Part shown: positions 42,650 to 52,282 of the stretch, in pieces | Layout: the number at the start of each line of letters is the position of its first letter | Position numbering within the stretch: the stretch's first letter is position 1 | NCBI GenBank assembly: GCA_013349285.1 | Contig: DUZU01000012.1 | Span: forward strand, 1 to 64,000 | Length of the DNA: 64,000 nucleotides | Direction: 5' to 3' | Source: Deltaproteobacteria bacterium | GTDB taxonomy: Bacteria > Desulfobacterota > Desulfobulbia > Desulfobulbales > Desulfurivibrionaceae | Made by a program: the position numbers and the translations under genes | Notes under the pieces: generated by a model | What the model was told of the DNA's origin: nothing | The model's database searches: none | What the model saw: only the letters and a program-made list of their open reading frames with translations

Positions 42650-44266
42650 TTAAAAGTCCTCGAATTGCTCCTCGTCCTCATCAAAGGGGATAACCTTTTT
42701 GGCCATCTGTTTTGCCGGAGCAGGGGCGGCAAGGGGCGTCCTGGCTTTTGGGGTCGTGCGAGGTTCTGGGGCCGTGCGGGCCGGTCGCGGTTGCGCAGGA
42801 TTTTTTGCGGAACTCACGTTTTTGTTGTTCCCGCTTCCGTCAATCAGGGTTTGCAGGGCATGGACATGTCCCTGCACGGTTTTGCTTTCGGCATACAATT
42901 CCTCGGAGGCCGAGGCGGATTCTTCGGCGGTTGCCGCGTTGCGTTGGACCACGGTGTCCATCTCCTGCAGGGCGATATTTACCTGGCTGACCCCGTCCGA
43001 TTGCTCCTTTGAGGCGGTGGTGATCTCGTTGACCAGCACCGAAACCTTGCTGGTTCCCTCCGAGACCTTGCCGAATTCCTCGTTGGTTTTCGTAACAAAT
43101 TCAGCGCCTTTTTTTACCTTGGTCACGGTCTGCTCGATCATGGCCGCGGTTTCCTTGGCCGCTTCGGCCGCCCGTAAGGCCAGGCTTCTAACCTCGTCGG
43201 CGACTACGGCAAAACCCGCCCCCGCTTCCCCGGCCCGGGCCGCTTCCACCGCGGCATTCAAGGCCAGCAAATTGGTCTGAAAGGCAATCTCGTCGATGGT
43301 TTTGACTATTTTTGAGGTTTTTTCGCTGGCCTGTGAGATCTCATCCATCGAGGCGGTCAGCTGTCCCATGGTGACCGCCGCTCCTTTGGCAAACAGGTTG
43401 ACATCCTGCATTACGTTGTCGGCCTTAGCCGCGTTATCCGAGGTTTGCCTGGTCATGGCCGCGATCTGTTCCATGGCCGAGGAGGTTTCCTCCAGCGCCG
43501 CCGCCTGTTCGGTTGCTCCTTCCGCCAGCTCCTGGCCGGCGGCGGCAACCTGGCCGGCCGCCTCGGAGATGTGGGTTGAGCCGCTGGTTAAGCCGTGAAT
43601 TGCCTCGATTAACGGCAGGGTGATGCCGCGGATATTGATTACGGCCAGGAAGATGCCGCCGGCCAAAATAATGATGCAGCCAATCAGAATAATCATCTTC
43701 AGCGATTTGCCGTCTTGTCGGGTATGAGTCGCCACCTCCTTGCCTTCGGAGGTGTTCATGGTTTCGAATTTTATGATGGAGTTATGGAAATCGGCCGAAG
43801 CCGCTTCCACCCTGTCGGCCAACTCGTTGAGGCGGGTGGTGTCGCCCTGGCCGGAGGCGACTATCAACTCTCGGGCCAGCGGGGAAAAGAGGTCGTGCAG
43901 TTTTTTGATCTGCTCCAGATCAGTGAGCCAGCCTTTATCAACCAGGTCAGGATCATCGGTGATCAGTTTTTCGGTTTGGGCAAATATGGCATCGGCCTTC
44001 TGGTCAAGTTGCTCAAATTCCTCGCTGAATTTTTTGTCCTGATGCAGGGTGTAGAGCATGGCGGAGAGTTCTTGGCGCAGTGCGGTCTCGGAAATTTTGC
44101 CGCCGATGTAGGCAAGGGGCAGGTGGGTTTCTTCAAGGTCGATAACGGAAACAACCATTTCGGAAGATTTCCAGACCACAAAAGAGCCTCCGAATAAAAC
44201 CATGACGATCAGGAAAGAAAATCCAAGACCAATTTTTTTGCCGAGTGATAATGAATGAAAAAACAT
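42650..44266 (-). CDS. Methyl-accepting chemotaxis protein
   Basis: A 538-residue chemoreceptor. TM1 is about 12-33, a four-helix-bundle periplasmic sensor spans 34-188, TM2 about 190-212, followed by the long signalling hairpin with the conserved tip [21 protein letters not shown], recognised by its core [19 protein letters not shown]. After the hairpin comes a Pro/Ala-rich linker and an acidic tail ending EEQFEDF, resembling a tethered CheR-binding pentapeptide, although the typical Trp is not there. The ligand is unknown. No che genes accompany it. Confidence 0.93.
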   Translation of the reverse strand: MFFHSLSLGKKIGLGFSFLIVMVLFGGSFVVWKSSEMVVSVIDLEETHLPLAYIGGKISETALRQELSAMLYTLHQDKKFSEEFEQLDQKADAIFAQTEKLITDDPDLVDKGWLTDLEQIKKLHDLFSPLARELIVASGQGDTTRLNELADRVEAASADFHNSIIKFETMNTSEGKEVATHTRQDGKSLKMIILIGCIIILAGGIFLAVINIRGITLPLIEAIHGLTSGSTHISEAAGQVAAAGQELAEGATEQAAALEETSSAMEQIAAMTRQTSDNAAKADNVMQDVNLFAKGAAVTMGQLTASMDEISQASEKTSKIVKTIDEIAFQTNLLALNAAVEAARAGEAGAGFAVVADEVRSLALRAAEAAKETAAMIEQTVTKVKKGAEFVTKTNEEFGKVSEGTSKVSVLVNEITTASKEQSDGVSQVNIALQEMDTVVQRNAATAEESASASEELYAESKTVQGHVHALQTLIDGSGNNKNVSSAKNPAQPRPARTAPEPRTTPKARTPLAAPAPAKQMAKKVIPFDEDEEQFEDF

Positions 44267-44354
44267 GTGCGAAGTGACTCCTGAGGGGGCAAAGGTTCAG
44301 GTAAATATTGGTTTTAGGTTAACCTTAAAACTATAGTTTACAATATGGTTTTTA

Positions 44355-45218
44355 TCAATAGTGATTATTATTAGCAAGGGGAATCCCCCCTTGGTGGACT
44401 TCCGGGAAAAAATGATAAAAACCTTCCAGGACCCCTGCCGCGTAATTGCCGTTCATTCCTGAAAAACCGCCATGGGCGAGATATAGTTGTTGAAGCTGGT
44501 CGGTGGCCGCGAGATAGCGTTGTGCTTCTTCCCGGACGTTGTTGTCGGCGTTGCGGACCAGAATCGACTTCATGCCGCTGGTTAACACGGAAAGATCGTT
44601 GCCCGAGTCCCCCGCGAACACGGTGTGACTGTCGCTGAAGCCTTCGTGGGCCATGAGAAATTTTATGGCCTGCAGTTTGTCGGCGGAGCTGGGGAGGATG
44701 TCGAGCAGGCCGACCTTGGCCATTTCATCGATGCTGAAGATAATGCCGGCCTTGATCCCTGCCTGTTCCAGTCGATCCCGGATCGTGGCGCGTAGGGGGG
44801 GCAGGTCGATAGCCACCGGGGTGTAGAAGCTGAGTTTGTAGGAGTTTTGTTTTTCCGGTTCTTGCAGGGTGAGGCTGTTGAGGTCGGCCAAGAGTTCAAT
44901 GAGGTTGCCTGCGGTTTTGCCTTGCCAATCGGCGCCGATCTTGGCCGACCAGTCAAGGCATGGCTGCCATTCATTGTGGGAGGTGGTGTAAATGGTGGTG
45001 CCGACATCGCAAATGGCGAAATCCGGGGTGGGGATATCGTATTCTACAATGGCGTCTTGGAGCAGTTTTTTATGTCTGCCGCTGACATAGGCCAGTTTGA
45101 TTTGCGGCTGTCCGGCCAGTTTGGCGAGTAGTTTTCTTGCCCCCGGGGATTCTTCCTGGTGGCCGTTGGGAAGAATTGTTCGATCAAGATCGGAACAGAG
45201 CAGGTATTGTTGAGGCAT
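44355..45218 (-). CDS. HAD-IIB phosphatase, sucrose-phosphatase-like
   Basis: A 287-residue HAD hydrolase of the sucrose-6-phosphate phosphatase type (PF05116). Catalytic Asp residues lie in LLCSDLDRTI; motif II is AYVSGR, and motif IV is FAGDSGNDLSVL. The family also contains mannosylglycerate- and glucosylglycerate-type phosphatases, and no sugar-nucleotide synthase is adjacent to decide. I use the ATG at 45218, since the longer reading to 45284 only adds 22 residues without family likeness. Possible role: the last step of a compatible-solute disaccharide. Confidence 0.82.
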   Translation of the reverse strand: MPQQYLLCSDLDRTILPNGHQEESPGARKLLAKLAGQPQIKLAYVSGRHKKLLQDAIVEYDIPTPDFAICDVGTTIYTTSHNEWQPCLDWSAKIGADWQGKTAGNLIELLADLNSLTLQEPEKQNSYKLSFYTPVAIDLPPLRATIRDRLEQAGIKAGIIFSIDEMAKVGLLDILPSSADKLQAIKFLMAHEGFSDSHTVFAGDSGNDLSVLTSGMKSILVRNADNNVREEAQRYLAATDQLQQLYLAHGGFSGMNGNYAAGVLEGFYHFFPEVHQGGIPLANNNHY

Positions 45219-45661
45219 AAGTAATGATCCATAAGGTAATGGTTTGTATAAAATTAGTTTAGGGAAGATCGCCCTAATATGCAACGCTTGATGAGCGCTT
45301 ATTGGGAAAATATTGAAAGATATCTGATCAGCGCAAAGTTTTAGTCGGTGAAAAAAGGGGCCGCCGATTTGGGTTGTGCCTGATTGTTTTTTGGTGATTA
45401 AATTTACTAGTGAAAAAAATGCACTTGTTACCGGCTGGTAGCGCTTAAGGGTGCTTGACTGTTACTGGTTGGTAACGGTATCCTGTTTGAATAGCAGTTT
45501 TAAAAACAGCCTTTTGCCCTGGCCGTCCGGCGGCAGAGGCGGTGAAGGTAAAGGTATGGTTTGTGCATCCTGATGAAAAGAATAAAAAAGATTTCATGAT
45601 AAATGGCCGGGGTTGGTGTGCTTGTCTGCCCTTGCGATTTTTTTCAACAGGTTGGGCAAAC
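45219..45661. other. Intergenic region with paired palindromes
   Basis: A 440-base gap between divergent units. The left part should hold the promoter of the HAD gene. At 45427-45476 are two 16-bp palindromes of one type (separate entry). The frame is open from 45542 into the sensor kinase, but the first 40 residues of that reading look non-coding. Nothing else is seen. Confidence 0.5.
45427..45476. promoter_or_regulatory. Two tandem 16-bp palindromic sites
   Basis: GTTACCGGCTGGTAGC (45427-45442) and GTTACTGGTTGGTAAC (45461-45476) are two imperfect palindromes of the form GTTACC-N4-GGTAAC, 34 bp apart start to start. They lie about 190-235 bases before the sensor-kinase start, a usual distance for upstream activator sites of an NtrC-type regulator such as the one encoded in this operon. 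No convincing sigma-54 promoter was found between. Confidence 0.5.
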
Positions 45662-47212
45662 ATGAACCTTCGCAATAAGTTTATTATTCTCATCGGTCTG
45701 GTCGTGGTTGTTTCTTACGGGATTACTTTTTACCGGACCTCGCAGTTTCAGCATGAACTGGTGTTGTCCCAGGCGGCTCGCCAGGCGCGCATGCTTCACA
45801 AGCAGGTGCTGATGACCCGGAAGTGGGTGGCCGACCATAACGGGCTTTTTTTCCTGCGTAAGCCCGGAGTTGACCCCAATCCTTTTTTGGCCGAACCCGA
45901 GGTCCGGGATCAGGCCGGGCGAAGTTATGTGAAGCGTAATCCGGCCATGGTTACCAGGGAGTTATCCGAGTACGCCTCGGATGAGGGTTTTTGCCGCTAC
46001 CGGGTCACCACCTTATTGCCGATTAATCCCCTTAATGAACCGGATGCCTGGGAGCGCCAGAGCCTGCTTCGCTTTGAACAGGGGGTTGATGAGGTTATTG
46101 AGGTTACCAAGGACGAAAAGGGCAGCGCCCTGCGATATATCGCCCCCCTGTATGTCGAAGAAGCATGTCTTGAGTGCCATGCCCATCAAGGCTACAAAAC
46201 CGGAGATGTCAGGGGGGGGTTGAGCGTAACCATTCCCGTGGACTGGGTTTTTGAAAATATTGCTCAGAATAACCGGATGTTGCTTTATATTGCCCTGGGC
46301 ACCATTGTCATTGTCGGCGCCTCTATTTATCTGATGTTGGATTGGCTGGTGGTCCGCAGGCTCTCCGTGCTGGCCGGGGCCATGGATAGCTATCCGCAAA
46401 AAAATACGGACTTATCGCTTTTGCCCGAAGGCTTTGACGAGGTGGGGCGGCTGTCGGAAAAATTTCAGTTTTTTTGCGGCCGTCTGGAGAAATCCCAGGA
46501 GGAGCTTAACCGAACCCGGGAGCAGGTTTTTCAGAGTGAAAAGCTGGCCGCCCTCGGCCGACTGGCCGCCGGGGTCGCCCATGAGGTTAATAATCCCCTG
46601 GGCGGCATGCTCAACTGTGTGAAAAGCATGCGGGAGTCGCCTGAGGATCTTGAGATGCAGGTGCGTTACCTGGGTCTGGTGGAAAAGGGGCTCAAGCGCA
46701 TCGGCAGTATCGTCCAGCAGCTCCTTAATTTCGGGCGGACTGAGCCGCTGAGGTATCGGCTGTTGTCGGTGGATGATCTGATCAAGGATTCTTTTGTCCT
46801 GCTTGAGTATGGCTTGAAAAAAATCGAGCTGAAGCTTGATCTGGGCCTGCCCGGGATGTATCCCGTCGATTCCGATGCCCTGCAGCAGATCGTGGTCAAT
46901 ATTTGCCTTAATGGGATTCAGGCCATGCCGGACGGCGGCACGCTAACCGTAACCACCAGAGAACATGGTGATCGTTTGGTTCTCGGATTTGCCGATACCG
47001 GGGTCGGCATCAATGAAGAGGATTTGTCGAAGATTTTCGATCCATTTTATACCTCCAAGGATGTGGGCGAAGGGACCGGTCTTGGCCTGTCGGTGACCTA
47101 TTCGCTGGTGAAACGGATGAACGGTAAAATCTGGGTTGATAGCACCAAGGGGCAGGGCACCTGTTTTACAGTGGAGCTGCCGATTAATCAGAAAGAGGCG
47201 GAGGCGGGATGA
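45662..47212 (+). CDS. Membrane histidine kinase with heme c sensor domain (DUF3365)
   Basis: A 517-residue sensor kinase, starting at MNLRNKF. TM1 is about 5-25. The periplasmic domain (26-205) is of the DUF3365/Tll0287 type and contains ACLECHAHQGY, a CxxCH heme c attachment site (Cys169, Cys172, His173), so the sensor is probably a c-type heme responding to redox state, O2 or NO. TM2 is about 215-235, then HAMP, HisKA (AAGVAHEVNNPLGGM) and HATPase (DTGVGI, GTGLGLSV). Its last bases overlap the regulator gene (ATGA). Together they form a two-component system. Confidence 0.9.
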   Translation: MNLRNKFIILIGLVVVVSYGITFYRTSQFQHELVLSQAARQARMLHKQVLMTRKWVADHNGLFFLRKPGVDPNPFLAEPEVRDQAGRSYVKRNPAMVTRELSEYASDEGFCRYRVTTLLPINPLNEPDAWERQSLLRFEQGVDEVIEVTKDEKGSALRYIAPLYVEEACLECHAHQGYKTGDVRGGLSVTIPVDWVFENIAQNNRMLLYIALGTIVIVGASIYLMLDWLVVRRLSVLAGAMDSYPQKNTDLSLLPEGFDEVGRLSEKFQFFCGRLEKSQEELNRTREQVFQSEKLAALGRLAAGVAHEVNNPLGGMLNCVKSMRESPEDLEMQVRYLGLVEKGLKRIGSIVQQLLNFGRTEPLRYRLLSVDDLIKDSFVLLEYGLKKIELKLDLGLPGMYPVDSDALQQIVVNICLNGIQAMPDGGTLTVTTREHGDRLVLGFADTGVGINEEDLSKIFDPFYTSKDVGEGTGLGLSVTYSLVKRMNGKIWVDSTKGQGTCFTVELPINQKEAEAG

Positions 47213-48555
47213 CGACCATCAGGATTTTGCTGGCCGAAGATGACGAGATCATGCGGGTTACCCTGGGTGACCGGCTTAAAAAGCAGGGCTGGCAGGTGGA
47301 TGAGGCTGAGGATGGCCGGGCCGCCCTCGCCAAGATCGGCAACAACCGTTACCATGTAGTGATCTCCGATATCAGGATGCCCCATGCCAATGGCTTGGAA
47401 TTGCTCGACGTCTTGCTGCAGAGCTGTCCCAATACCGATATCATATTCATGACCGCCTACGGCAGTGTCGAGGATGCGGTGGCCTGCTTGAAGAAAGGTG
47501 CCACCGATTACCTGTTGAAGCCTTTTGATATGGATGATCTCATCATTCGGGTCAAGCGGCTCCTGGAAAATCAGGCGCTCAAGGCCCGTTATATTTCCAT
47601 GGAGGATTGTTGCCGACAATTTCGCAAGCCGATCATCGGCAGCAGCAAGCCGGTGCGGGATATGATCGCCATGATCGGCCAGGTGGCGGCCTCCGACGCC
47701 ACGGTGCTGATTACCGGCGAGTCGGGCACCGGCAAGGAGCTGGTCGCCTCGGCCATCCATTTTAGCGGGAAACGGGCCGCCGGGCCTTATGTGCGGATCA
47801 ACTGTGCGGCTATCCCTGAAGGGTTGATGGAATCGGAGCTGTTCGGCCATGAAAAGGGATCTTTTACCGGAGCTGAGGCCAGAAGGGTCGGCCGGTTTGA
47901 GATGGCGGACGGCGGCACCCTGCTGTTGGACGAGATCGGCGAGATGCCTCTGCACCTGCAGGCCAAACTGCTGCGGGTGCTCCAGGAAAAAGAGATCGAG
48001 CGGGTCGGCGGCACCAAGAGCGTCAAGGTCGATGTCCGCATTTTATGCGCCACGGCCAAAAATCTGGTGGATGAGGTGAAAAAAGGCAATTTCCGGGAGG
48101 ATCTTTTCTACCGCTTGCAGGTGATCCCCATCGTTGTCCCCCCCCTGCGGGAGCGCCGGGATGATATCCCGGAACTTTGCCGTTATTTTATCGATCAGCT
48201 GGGGGGAAACCGGCAAAAAACGATGCGGATCTCGGAGGAGGCGATGGCGGTGCTGATGGCCTATGATTTTCCCGGCAACATTCGCGAGTTGCATAATATT
48301 GTCGAGCGGCTGCTGGTTCTCGCCTCTTCCGATGTGGTGCAGCCCTGGGATCTGCCCAATGATCTGACCGGGGAGGTGGCGCCCGGCCAGGATGAGACCC
48401 TTAGGCTGAGCGAGGCGGTGGCCGCGGCGGAAAAATCGTGCATCCTGCGGGCCTTGCGCAAGGTTGACGGCAAGAAGGCCGAGGCGGCCGATCTGCTCGG
48501 CATCAGTCGGAAAAATCTTTGGGAGAAGATGAAGCTCCATCATATCGGGGCGTGA
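47209..48555 (+). CDS. NtrC-type sigma-54 response regulator
   Basis: A 448-residue regulator that pairs with the heme kinase encoded just before it (four-base overlap). Receiver (about 5-120; LLAEDDE, VVISDIRMPHANG, Lys in YLLKPFD). AAA+ domain (about 145-370; GESGTGKE, ESELFGHEKGSFTGA, LLLDEIGE). Helix-turn-helix at the end (KKAEAADLLGISRKNLWEK). It should activate sigma-54 promoters; likely sites are the paired palindromes upstream of the operon. The C-terminal helix LWEKMKLHHIGA is typical of the AtoC/HydG group. Confidence 0.92.
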   Translation: MTTIRILLAEDDEIMRVTLGDRLKKQGWQVDEAEDGRAALAKIGNNRYHVVISDIRMPHANGLELLDVLLQSCPNTDIIFMTAYGSVEDAVACLKKGATDYLLKPFDMDDLIIRVKRLLENQALKARYISMEDCCRQFRKPIIGSSKPVRDMIAMIGQVAASDATVLITGESGTGKELVASAIHFSGKRAAGPYVRINCAAIPEGLMESELFGHEKGSFTGAEARRVGRFEMADGGTLLLDEIGEMPLHLQAKLLRVLQEKEIERVGGTKSVKVDVRILCATAKNLVDEVKKGNFREDLFYRLQVIPIVVPPLRERRDDIPELCRYFIDQLGGNRQKTMRISEEAMAVLMAYDFPGNIRELHNIVERLLVLASSDVVQPWDLPNDLTGEVAPGQDETLRLSEAVAAAEKSCILRALRKVDGKKAEAADLLGISRKNLWEKMKLHHIGA

Positions 48556-48663
48556 GTTCACAGCCCTGGTCGAGGTTGACGGCAATTGTTTTTTGTGCTG
48601 GTAATTTTAAGGCATAGCTATCAAGTATATAATAATGTCATTTCTATATGGATAACCCGTTAA

Positions 48664-50703
48664 ATGTTTGGACAAATTCTTAGAAATACCAAGATGTTCT
48701 GGGGGATGCTGTTGGTCCTGCTGGCATTTTTTTTGTTGGTCACCGCCTATGGCGGCCGCCGCATTTATGTGGGTGAAAAAAATGGAATGCAGAAAGAGGT
48801 TGACGTTAAATTAAAGTTGACCGAGGAGCTTCTCAAGGGGGTTTTTGCCGAACTCGCTGAAGAGTTACACTTTCTTCGGAGCCAGCCCCTGGTTGGCGCA
48901 TATGCGGCGGGCGGCTTTGTCGATCAAGCTAAACGGCGGGATCTTCAGCAGCTGTTTCATGATCTCATTCTTACCCATAAAAGTTATCGCAAGATCGTCG
49001 TGGTCGATAAACTTGGTCGAGAATTAGTGCGGGTGGATGGCGGGAAAGGCGGCAAGCCCCTGGTGATCGAGGAGATTGCCGATAATTTGCACTCGCATCA
49101 ATTCTGCCTGGCCTCCATCAAGGAATACACTGCGGGCCATGTCTGCGCGATCAGCGCCGCCTTGGATGATGGCGAGGGGCGTGCCGGGAAAGAGCCGGGG
49201 TTGATTATGTCGACCGGGCTTGGTGATGAGCAGGGGCAGTGGCAGGGCATCCTTACCCTTTGGCTTGGGCTCGACCCGGTGCTCTCCCTTTTGCCGCCGG
49301 ATACCTTTATTCAGATGAAGTGTAAGGACGGCGGCTACCAGATCTTATCTCAAAATGATAATCTGCCTGCCTTTGCCTCTTTGAATTTTGTCGATGATAA
49401 GGGGGTGATCCCCGTTTCCGACACCAGGCAGGCCCATTATGTAAAGGTTGACATCCTGGATGGCGAAAAAATTGTTATCGCCATGATGCAGGACACTCGG
49501 GGGCTCAAGGTTGCCCTGCTACAGCTCACCCTTATCTTTCTGGCCATTCTCAGTGGATTTTTTGGCCTGGTCGCCGTCCTCAATTTTTCCCGGAACAGCC
49601 AGCTTAAAGAATTGGTCGAGGCCCAGCGGACCATTGTTTTCTCCCTGGCCAATCTCTCGGAGTGGCGGGATTATGATACGGGCCAGCATCTGGAAAGGAC
49701 CCGTAATTTTGGGGTGTTGTTGACCCGGGAGCTTGGGAAGAACAAGAAATACGCCAAGATTATAACCGATGAATTTCTCAATGATATGTATGACGCGGCC
49801 CCGCTCCATGATCTGGGCAAGGTGGGGGTGCCGGACGAAATTCTGCTGAAAAAAGGCAAGCTCACCGATGCGGAATACACCCGGATGAAGCGGCATGTGG
49901 AGATGGGGCGGGAGATTATCCAGGGGGTGATCGATAAGTTGGACCGGCCCGAGCCGTTTTTGTTGATGAGCAGGAATATCGCCCATTGTCATCATGAAAA
50001 ATATGACGGCACCGGTTACGGCCAGGGGTTGAAAGGCGAAGAGATTCCCCTGGAGGCCAGGATTTACGCCTTGTGCGATGCCTATGACGCCATCCGTTCG
50101 CGCCGGCCCTACAAGGAGCCGATTACCCATATCCAGGCGGTGAATCTTATCTTTATTGATCGGGGCAAACATTTCGACCCGGATGTGGTCAATGCCTTCC
50201 TTGATTGCGAGGAAGAGGTCATGGAGATCTATGAGACCCATATGCTCTATGACGGCACCTTTAAAAAGGTCTTTCCCGAGCAGCATTCTCCGGAGGTGGC
50301 GGTGGCCTGGTCGGCTGATTTCAAGATCGGCATCGAGCTGATCGACGAGCAGCACCATGAGTTGATTAGTCGGATCAACAGTCTCTATAAGCATATCCTG
50401 GAAGGGGCCGGCAAGGAGGAAACCGTGCGGGTGCTGCTTTTTCTCAAGGATTATGTGGTCGAGCATTTTGCCACTGAAGAGGACTATATGCAGGCGCATG
50501 CTTACAGCGATTATGCCAGGCATAAGAGGCTGCATGCAGAGTTCATGCGGGAGTTTCACGCCATTTACCAACAGCTCGAGAGAGAGGGGATTTCCTCCGA
50601 GCTGGTGATGGCCGTCAACAAGCGGCTGGTGGAGTGGCTGGTGGCCCATATCTACATGGTTGATAAGGGGATAGTCGCCCTTTGTGAAAAAAATGACGGC
50701 TGA
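48664..50703 (+). CDS. HD-GYP phosphodiesterase with C-terminal hemerythrin
   Basis: A 679-residue membrane protein. TM1 (about 12-30), periplasmic sensor (31-275), TM2 (about 283-303), HD-GYP domain (about 320-525: HDLGKVGVPDEIL with His382; HHEKYDGTGYG from His443), then a bacteriohemerythrin (about 560-675; DEQHHEL, HFATEEDYM, HKRLHAEF, VEWLVAHI). HD-GYP domains degrade cyclic di-GMP; here the GYP motif reads GYG. Hemerythrin binds O2 at a di-iron site. The protein may tune cyclic di-GMP to oxygen. It follows the heme kinase operon by 108 bases. The start is preceded by a poor ribosome-binding site. Confidence 0.9.
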   Translation: MFGQILRNTKMFWGMLLVLLAFFLLVTAYGGRRIYVGEKNGMQKEVDVKLKLTEELLKGVFAELAEELHFLRSQPLVGAYAAGGFVDQAKRRDLQQLFHDLILTHKSYRKIVVVDKLGRELVRVDGGKGGKPLVIEEIADNLHSHQFCLASIKEYTAGHVCAISAALDDGEGRAGKEPGLIMSTGLGDEQGQWQGILTLWLGLDPVLSLLPPDTFIQMKCKDGGYQILSQNDNLPAFASLNFVDDKGVIPVSDTRQAHYVKVDILDGEKIVIAMMQDTRGLKVALLQLTLIFLAILSGFFGLVAVLNFSRNSQLKELVEAQRTIVFSLANLSEWRDYDTGQHLERTRNFGVLLTRELGKNKKYAKIITDEFLNDMYDAAPLHDLGKVGVPDEILLKKGKLTDAEYTRMKRHVEMGREIIQGVIDKLDRPEPFLLMSRNIAHCHHEKYDGTGYGQGLKGEEIPLEARIYALCDAYDAIRSRRPYKEPITHIQAVNLIFIDRGKHFDPDVVNAFLDCEEEVMEIYETHMLYDGTFKKVFPEQHSPEVAVAWSADFKIGIELIDEQHHELISRINSLYKHILEGAGKEETVRVLLFLKDYVVEHFATEEDYMQAHAYSDYARHKRLHAEFMREFHAIYQQLEREGISSELVMAVNKRLVEWLVAHIYMVDKGIVALCEKNDG

Positions 50704-50872
50704 TGTTGTTTAGGTTGTTCGTTTTTCTTCTCTCTTCGCATTGTTGCCTGTTCTTGCCGTGGTCTGTGCTTCCCGTTTGTTTCCCTGCCGCTGATATGAT
50801 AGGATAGAGCCAACTGATGTTGGTCTGCCTGGATGTTGAAATCATTACTTGTTTTCTGGGGGAAGAGTCGGC

Positions 50873-51373
50873 ATGAAAAGGGGATGGATCTGTCTGGTGC
50901 TGGTGGTTATCTTCGGGATGAGCGTATCCGTCCAGGCGCACCCGGCCTGGATGAGCGTGGCGGTCAAAGAAGGGGCGATGCGGCTTGCGCCCATGCCCTT
51001 CGGCAAAATTATCGCCCATCTCCATTACGGGGCGCGGGTTGATATCCTTGGCGAGCAGGGCGGCTGGTTCAAGGTGCGCTCCGGCGAGCAGGGTTCTGAT
51101 GGCTGGATGCACGGCGCCAGCCTGATCGCAAAGAAAATCAAGCTGCTGCCCGGCGAGCAGCTTGAGGCCGGGGTGGCGGAAGATGAGTTGGCCTTGGGCG
51201 GCAAAGGGTTTAATGCCCAGGTCGAGGCCGAATACCGCAGCGAACAGCAGGATGTTGATTATTCCTGGGTGGACCGGATGGAGCGGATCGCCCCCGCCGC
51301 CGAGGCCTTGCAGCAATTCATGGCCCAGGGCGGGCTGGTGTCGAACCAGGGAGGTGGCGGCCATGCGGAATAA
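50873..51373 (+). CDS. Secreted SH3-domain protein
   Basis: A 166-residue exported protein. The ATG at 50873 has GGGGGAAGA upstream and begins a signal peptide ending SVQA. The mature part has an SH3b domain (about 30-85; APMPFGKIIAHLHYGARVDI, LGEQGGWFKVRSGEQG, DGWMHGA), known to bind cell wall in some proteins, and a helical tail. It overlaps the following M48 lipoprotein gene by 11 bases, so the two probably act in the same compartment. Confidence 0.8.
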   Translation: MKRGWICLVLVVIFGMSVSVQAHPAWMSVAVKEGAMRLAPMPFGKIIAHLHYGARVDILGEQGGWFKVRSGEQGSDGWMHGASLIAKKIKLLPGEQLEAGVAEDELALGGKGFNAQVEAEYRSEQQDVDYSWVDRMERIAPAAEALQQFMAQGGLVSNQGGGGHAE

Positions 51374-52280
51374 ATTGATCCCGGTTGTTGCCCTGTTTTT
51401 TCTGGTTCAGAGCCTGTTGCTCTCCGGCTGCCGGACCATGGATGCCCTCGATGGCCTGGGCGCTATCCAGGTGGGCGGCTTTTCGATCAGTGAATCGCAG
51501 ATGGCCTCCATCAAAAAAACGGCCAAGGCCATGGGCCGCGCCTTCACCGATATCACCCCGGAGCAGGAGTATTATATCGGCCGGGCGGTGGGGGCGAAAC
51601 TGCTCGGTCAATACCATCCCTATGACGATCAGCGGATCAATCGCTACCTCAACCTGATCGGCCGGAGCCTGGCCGCTTATTCCGAGATGCCGGAAACCTT
51701 CGGCGGTTATCATTTCCTGCTGCTCGATGATCCGTCGATCAACGCCTTTGCCGCCCCCGGCGGCCTGATCTTTGTCAGCCGGGGCATGTTGCGCTGTTGC
51801 CTCAACGAGGATGAGGTGGCCGCGGTGCTCGCCCATGAGATCGCCCATGTCCAGCTCAAACACGGCCTGCAGGCGATCAAGAAGGGCAGGCTGACCAATG
51901 TCTTTTCGATCATGGCCACCGAGGGGGTTAAGCAGCTCGCCGCCCCGGAGATCGCCGAGTTGACCAATCTGTTTGAGGATTCGATCCACGATGTCACCTC
52001 GACCCTGGTCAACAGTGGTTATTCCCGGGCCTTTGAGCGGCAGGCCGACGCTGCGGCCCTCAATATTTTGGCCCGCACCGGTTATGATCCCCTGGCCTTG
52101 AATGCCATGCTCGGCGCCATGGCCCAGCGTCTTGATCCCCAGGGGCTTGATTTTGCCAAGACCCATCCCGACCCCAAAGAGCGGATTAAGGAGCTCGAAC
52201 CCTTGCTGGCCGGCCGCCAGGCGATGGCCTGTGATTTGGCCCGTTATAAACGCTTTAAAAACACGCTCGGTAAAATCTGA
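51363..52280 (+). CDS. M48-family metalloprotease lipoprotein
   Basis: A 305-residue lipoprotein, signal with lipobox LSGC near residue 22. Zinc protease motif LAHEIAHVQLKHG with the third ligand in the FERQADAAAL block. The SINAFAAPGGLIFVSRGML segment before the active site is typical of BepA/LoiP-type M48C peptidases that maintain outer membrane proteins. The reading from 51162 is rejected because its N-terminus is a shadow of the SH3 gene. It overlaps the SH3 gene by 11 bases and is followed two bases later by the cyclase. Confidence 0.9.
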   Translation: MRNKLIPVVALFFLVQSLLLSGCRTMDALDGLGAIQVGGFSISESQMASIKKTAKAMGRAFTDITPEQEYYIGRAVGAKLLGQYHPYDDQRINRYLNLIGRSLAAYSEMPETFGGYHFLLLDDPSINAFAAPGGLIFVSRGMLRCCLNEDEVAAVLAHEIAHVQLKHGLQAIKKGRLTNVFSIMATEGVKQLAAPEIAELTNLFEDSIHDVTSTLVNSGYSRAFERQADAAALNILARTGYDPLALNAMLGAMAQRLDPQGLDFAKTHPDPKERIKELEPLLAGRQAMACDLARYKRFKNTLGKI

Positions 52281-52282
52281 AG

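Noticed and set aside
45496-45540. Sigma-54 promoter (GG-N10-GC) before the heme kinase
   Set aside because: Only the GG and GC match; the TTGC block is missing.
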